Source of the DNA: Chloroflexota bacterium
GTDB taxonomy: Bacteria; Chloroflexota; Dehalococcoidia; JACQGW01
Assembly (NCBI GenBank): GCA_016199325.1
Contig: JACQGW010000312.1
Span: 1-38,984 of the forward strand
Direction of reading: 5' to 3'
DNA: 38,984 nt
Shown here: one piece after another, positions 38,934 to 38,984 of the stretch
Layout of the letters: every line of letters begins with the position of its first letter
Numbering within the stretch: position 1 is the first letter of the stretch
Notes under the pieces: generated by a model
Told to the model about the DNA's origin: nothing
Seen by the model: the letters and a program-made list of their open reading frames with translations, nothing else
Databases searched by the model: none
Program-made: the position numbers and the translations under genes

Positions 38934-38984
38934 TGGAGCGGGAGACGGGACTCGAACCCGCGACAACCTGCTTGGAAGGCAGGA
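38934..38984 (-). tRNA. tRNA-Gly (anticodon UCC), 3' part
   Basis: The gene runs off the window edge; the anticodon arm, variable loop, T arm and acceptor 3' strand are present. The loop CTTCCAA between CCTGC and GCAGG gives the anticodon UCC for glycine. The T arm is GCGGG-TTCGAGT-CCCGT, and the acceptor strand CTCCCGC is followed by T and an encoded CCA. Confidence 0.92.

Overview
The window reads as GC-rich chromosomal DNA from an aerobic or facultatively respiring bacterium. A complete alternative complex III (act) operon, many extracytoplasmic lipoproteins and the zinc-ribbon/RNase HI pair would fit a Chloroflexota-like organism. That assignment is an inference from gene content, not from a marker-gene comparison.

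Layout: (1) 148-10248 encodes one 3366-residue membrane-anchored secreted protein with three multicopper-oxidase-like units, a repeat block and five SdrD/Cna-B-like domains. (2) 10492-10731 is a small secreted protein on the minus strand. (3) 10959-18963 is the act operon: a small membrane protein, ActA (five hemes), ActB split into two genes (B1 and B2), two NrfD-like membrane subunits, ActD, ActE (lipoprotein cytochrome c) and a second small membrane protein. (4) 19246-22384 holds a truncated Nif3 gene, a C4 zinc-ribbon protein, RNase HI, an antitoxin with a truncated RelE-like toxin, the RNase P RNA gene with promoter and terminator, and a YdcF/DUF218-like protein. (5) 30342 down to 22594, all on the minus strand: a GAF histidine kinase, a LuxR-type response regulator, a structured intergenic region, a degenerate stand-alone receiver, then four genes for a beta-propeller lipoprotein, an alpha/beta-hydrolase lipoprotein, a cytochrome c lipoprotein and a CcdA/DsbD-like membrane protein. 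(6) 30466-36836 is a two-gene unit: a zinc-ribbon DNA methyltransferase (COG1743/DUF1156 type) overlapping a 1430-residue TM0106-type nuclease/RNase H-like/SF1 helicase fusion, the best candidate here for a defence or restriction-like system. (7) 37060-38984 holds an internally deleted AAA ATPase with a PD-(D/E)XK tail, a hicAB module and the 3' part of tRNA-Gly(UCC).

The genes suggest a respiratory cell surface: ActABCDEF would oxidise quinol and pass electrons to a periplasmic acceptor, and the propeller/cytochrome/CcdA cluster looks like a second extracytoplasmic redox unit controlled by a neighbouring two-component system. No terminal oxidase lies next to the act operon.

Across these regions runs a layer of non-coding structure. 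Heptamer-based arrays, often arranged as inverted repeats, sit inside the giant oxidase gene, between actA and actB1, before the Nif3 remnant and after the CcdA-like gene. A separate dispersed repeat (core GCCAAGACGCCAAG) occurs in several copies, two of which begin on the stop codon of the gene before them.
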